7,666 nt of DNA from Betaproteobacteria bacterium. GTDB taxonomy: Bacteria > Pseudomonadota > Gammaproteobacteria > Burkholderiales > Burkholderiaceae. Positions 6,168-7,666 of this stretch are shown here, piece by piece. The position numbers were made by a program, and so were the translations under genes. Positions within the stretch are counted from its first letter, which is position 1. Every line of letters begins with the position of its first letter. The notes under the pieces were generated by a model. The model was not told where the DNA came from. It worked only from the letters and a program-made list of their open reading frames with translations, and ran no database searches. The stretch covers positions 1 to 7,666 of the forward strand of contig JABMMT010000007.1 of NCBI GenBank assembly GCA_013205155.1. Direction: 5' to 3'.

Positions 6168-6662
6168 ATGAATACAGTCGATACCGCAAAAGCACTTGCT
6201 GATCTTTTACTTACTCAAGACTGGAAAATCGCCCTGGCAGAGTCCTGCACTGGCGGCCTCGTTTGTGCAACCTTGACTGAATTACCAGGCTCAAGCGCAT
6301 GGTTTGAGCGAGGCTATATCACCTATAGCAATCTAGCCAAAACAGAATGCCTTGGAGTGCCTACTGAACTCATTGAGTCTCATGGTGCAGTCAGCGAAGC
6401 TGTCGCTAGAGCTATGTCTGAGGGTACGCAACGAGTTGCAAAAGTGAAGGCCGCCATCTCTATTACTGGGATTGCTGGGCCATCAGGTGGATCCACAGAA
6501 AAGCCTGTAGGAACAGTTTGCTTTGGGTGGACGATTCAAAATAATAGTGGCGATATCATCACTACTTGCGATACCCAGCTTTTTCAAGGGAATCGTCAAG
6601 CGATTCGCGACCAGGCTGCCCACTTTGCTTTAGATAAGTTACTGAAATTACTCAGCAGCTAA
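6168..6662 (+). CDS. pncC: Nicotinamide-nucleotide amidohydrolase (CinA C-terminal domain protein)
   Basis: PncC deamidates nicotinamide mononucleotide to nicotinic acid mononucleotide in the pyridine nucleotide cycle, recycling the NMN released by bacterial DNA ligase and other reactions. The 164-residue protein is a stand-alone CinA C-terminal domain, matching E. coli PncC (about 165 residues); the N-terminal domain of full-length CinA is absent, as is normal for this form. Motifs are LAESCTGGL (23-31, with the presumed catalytic Ser26), GYITYSNLAK (49-58), HGAVSEAVARAM (72-83), the loop ITGIAGPSGGSTEKPVGTV (99-117) and CFGW (118-121). The gene follows pgpA by 8 bases with a good ribosome binding site, so it is probably the third gene of the thiL operon. 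Its stop codon directly abuts that of corA on the other strand. Confidence 0.95.
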   Translation: MNTVDTAKALADLLLTQDWKIALAESCTGGLVCATLTELPGSSAWFERGYITYSNLAKTECLGVPTELIESHGAVSEAVARAMSEGTQRVAKVKAAISITGIAGPSGGSTEKPVGTVCFGWTIQNNSGDIITTCDTQLFQGNRQAIRDQAAHFALDKLLKLLSS

Positions 6663-7628
6663 TTACTTCATCCAGCCTTTACTGTGGAAGTACGCAAGCG
6701 GAATGATGGCTGACACCAACATCGCACCAATGGCCATTGGATAACCCCAAGAGGTATCTAACTCTGGCATATGTTTGTAGTTCATACCCCAAATACTGGC
6801 CAGTAATGTAGGCGGCATCAACGCTACCGATACCACCGAGAAGATCTTGATGATCTTAGATTGATTCAAATTAATGAAGCCTACCGTAGCATCCATTAAG
6901 AAGTTAATCTTGTCGAATAAGAAAGCAGTATGGTTTTCTAAAGAATCAATATCGCGCAAAATTTGACGCGCCTCTTCTTGCTGCTCATCTGATAACAACT
7001 TACTGCGCATTAGAAAAGATAAGGCTCTACGGGTATCCATCACGTTACGACGAATGCGTCCATTAGTATCTTCTTCAGTTGCAATGGTTTCTAAAACTTC
7101 AGCAGCATCTGAATCATTAATTGCATCAGAAAGAACGCGTTTACCTGCACGTTCAAGATTTTCATAAACCTCTTCGAGAGCATCGGCAGAATACTCGGCA
7201 TCAGTTGAATACAAATCGAGCAGTACATCTTTTGCATTACTGACTGAGCCTGGACGCAAACGTGCACGCAAACGTACTAAACGGAAAACAGGAAGATCTT
7301 CATCATGAATCGAGAACAGCACTTGCTTAGTCAATACAAAGGCGACACGTACGTTACGTGAAGTTTCGTCTTCATCTAGCAAGAAGTCAGTACGAATATG
7401 GAGATGGCCATCATCGGCCTCAAAATATCGAGCTGAAGCCTCCAAGTCGCCTAAATCATCCAACTCAGGCAAAAGGACTCCAAATGCCTCTTTAATCCAA
7501 ATAAGCTCGTCCTCCTCTGGATCAACGACGTCGATCCAGATAGGATTGGCATATTGCAACAATTCATTGCGATCTTCGACTTGCTCTTGAGAGAGGCGGC
7601 CATTTTGCAGGACGAACAAGTTGATCAT
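6663..7628 (-). CDS. corA: Magnesium/cobalt transporter CorA
   Basis: CorA is the homopentameric inner-membrane channel for Mg2+ uptake, also passing Co2+ and Ni2+. The 321 residues match the ~316 of E. coli CorA. The long N-terminal cytoplasmic part (1 to about 255) is acidic and largely helical, with ENLERAGKRVLSD at 156-168 and the stalk helix running into LNQSKIIKIFSVVSVALMPP (254-273). Two C-terminal membrane helices are visible, about 262-281 and 296-314. The family's selectivity signature YGMN appears here as WGMN, with GMN at 281-283, followed by the short periplasmic loop YKHMPELDTSWGYP (284-297). The protein ends with a short Lys-containing tail (HSKGWMK). The ATG at 7628 is supported by a strong AGGAG. 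The gene is convergent with pncC. Confidence 0.97.
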   Translation of the reverse strand: MINLFVLQNGRLSQEQVEDRNELLQYANPIWIDVVDPEEDELIWIKEAFGVLLPELDDLGDLEASARYFEADDGHLHIRTDFLLDEDETSRNVRVAFVLTKQVLFSIHDEDLPVFRLVRLRARLRPGSVSNAKDVLLDLYSTDAEYSADALEEVYENLERAGKRVLSDAINDSDAAEVLETIATEEDTNGRIRRNVMDTRRALSFLMRSKLLSDEQQEEARQILRDIDSLENHTAFLFDKINFLMDATVGFINLNQSKIIKIFSVVSVALMPPTLLASIWGMNYKHMPELDTSWGYPMAIGAMLVSAIIPLAYFHSKGWMK

Positions 7629-7634
7629 GGTGAA

Positions 7635-7639
7635 CTCCT
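7635..7639 (-). promoter_or_regulatory. Strong Shine-Dalgarno site of corA
   Basis: AGGAG on the minus strand lies six bases before the corA ATG, an ideal spacing, and fixes that start. It contrasts with rsmE, thiL and the barstar-family gene, which have no usable site. A -10-like TAGGAT (7659-7664, minus) lies near the window edge, but the matching -35 would be outside, so no promoter is called. Confidence 0.75.
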
Positions 7640-7666
7640 AAGGAATGTGCGCTAGTTTATCCTATA

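Noticed and set aside
5841..6195. Minus-strand open frames of 61-99 codons under pgpA
   Set aside because: They are shadows of the conserved PgpA frame, without a ribosome binding site or recognisable domain.
1..7666. CRISPR, tRNA, riboswitch (including a thiamine diphosphate type near thiL or tkt) or mobile element
   Set aside because: No repeat array, cloverleaf, long leader or terminal inverted repeats were seen. The gaps before thiL and the transketolase gene are far too short for a thiamine riboswitch.

Overview
The window is ordinary-looking chromosomal DNA with moderately low GC (roughly mid-40s % by eye), densely packed with housekeeping genes. Protein similarity, gene content and base composition suggest a betaproteobacterium of the Burkholderiaceae, most likely Polynucleobacter or a close freshwater relative. 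That assignment is inference from family resemblance, not from a search. No tRNA, rRNA, CRISPR array, insertion sequence, phage gene or attachment site was seen, and no stretch over about 130 bases lacks a gene.

Layout. Positions 1-597 (minus) hold the first 199 codons of a transketolase gene, cut by the window edge. It diverges across only 44 bases from rsmE (642-1403, plus), a 16S rRNA m3U1498 methyltransferase. rsmE converges on a minus-strand gene (1439-2059) for a barstar-family protein with a long N-terminal extension. A hairpin built from the last rsmE codons probably terminates that gene. A 127-base AT-rich gap follows (2060-2186). It contains a probable maeB terminator, an AT-only inverted repeat and a promoter candidate for the barstar-family gene. 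maeB (2187-4520, minus) encodes a two-domain malic enzyme/phosphotransacetylase-like protein. It diverges from a plus-strand operon thiL-pgpA-pncC (4592-6662). That operon ends exactly where the convergent corA (6663-7628, minus) ends, with no spacer.

How the genes relate. The window mixes central carbon metabolism (transketolase, malic enzyme), ribosome modification (RsmE), thiamine diphosphate synthesis (ThiL), phospholipid synthesis (PgpA), pyridine nucleotide salvage (PncC) and magnesium uptake (CorA). One metabolic link is visible: ThiL makes thiamine diphosphate, the cofactor of transketolase. The thiL-pgpA-pncC set is tightly arranged (4-base ATGA overlap, then an 8-base gap) and is probably co-transcribed.

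I found no convincing new biological system. The points most worth checking are the barstar-family protein, whose barnase-contact segment is altered, and promoter-like boxes placed 5-6 bases before the ATG of three genes that lack a usable Shine-Dalgarno sequence, which suggests leaderless mRNAs.
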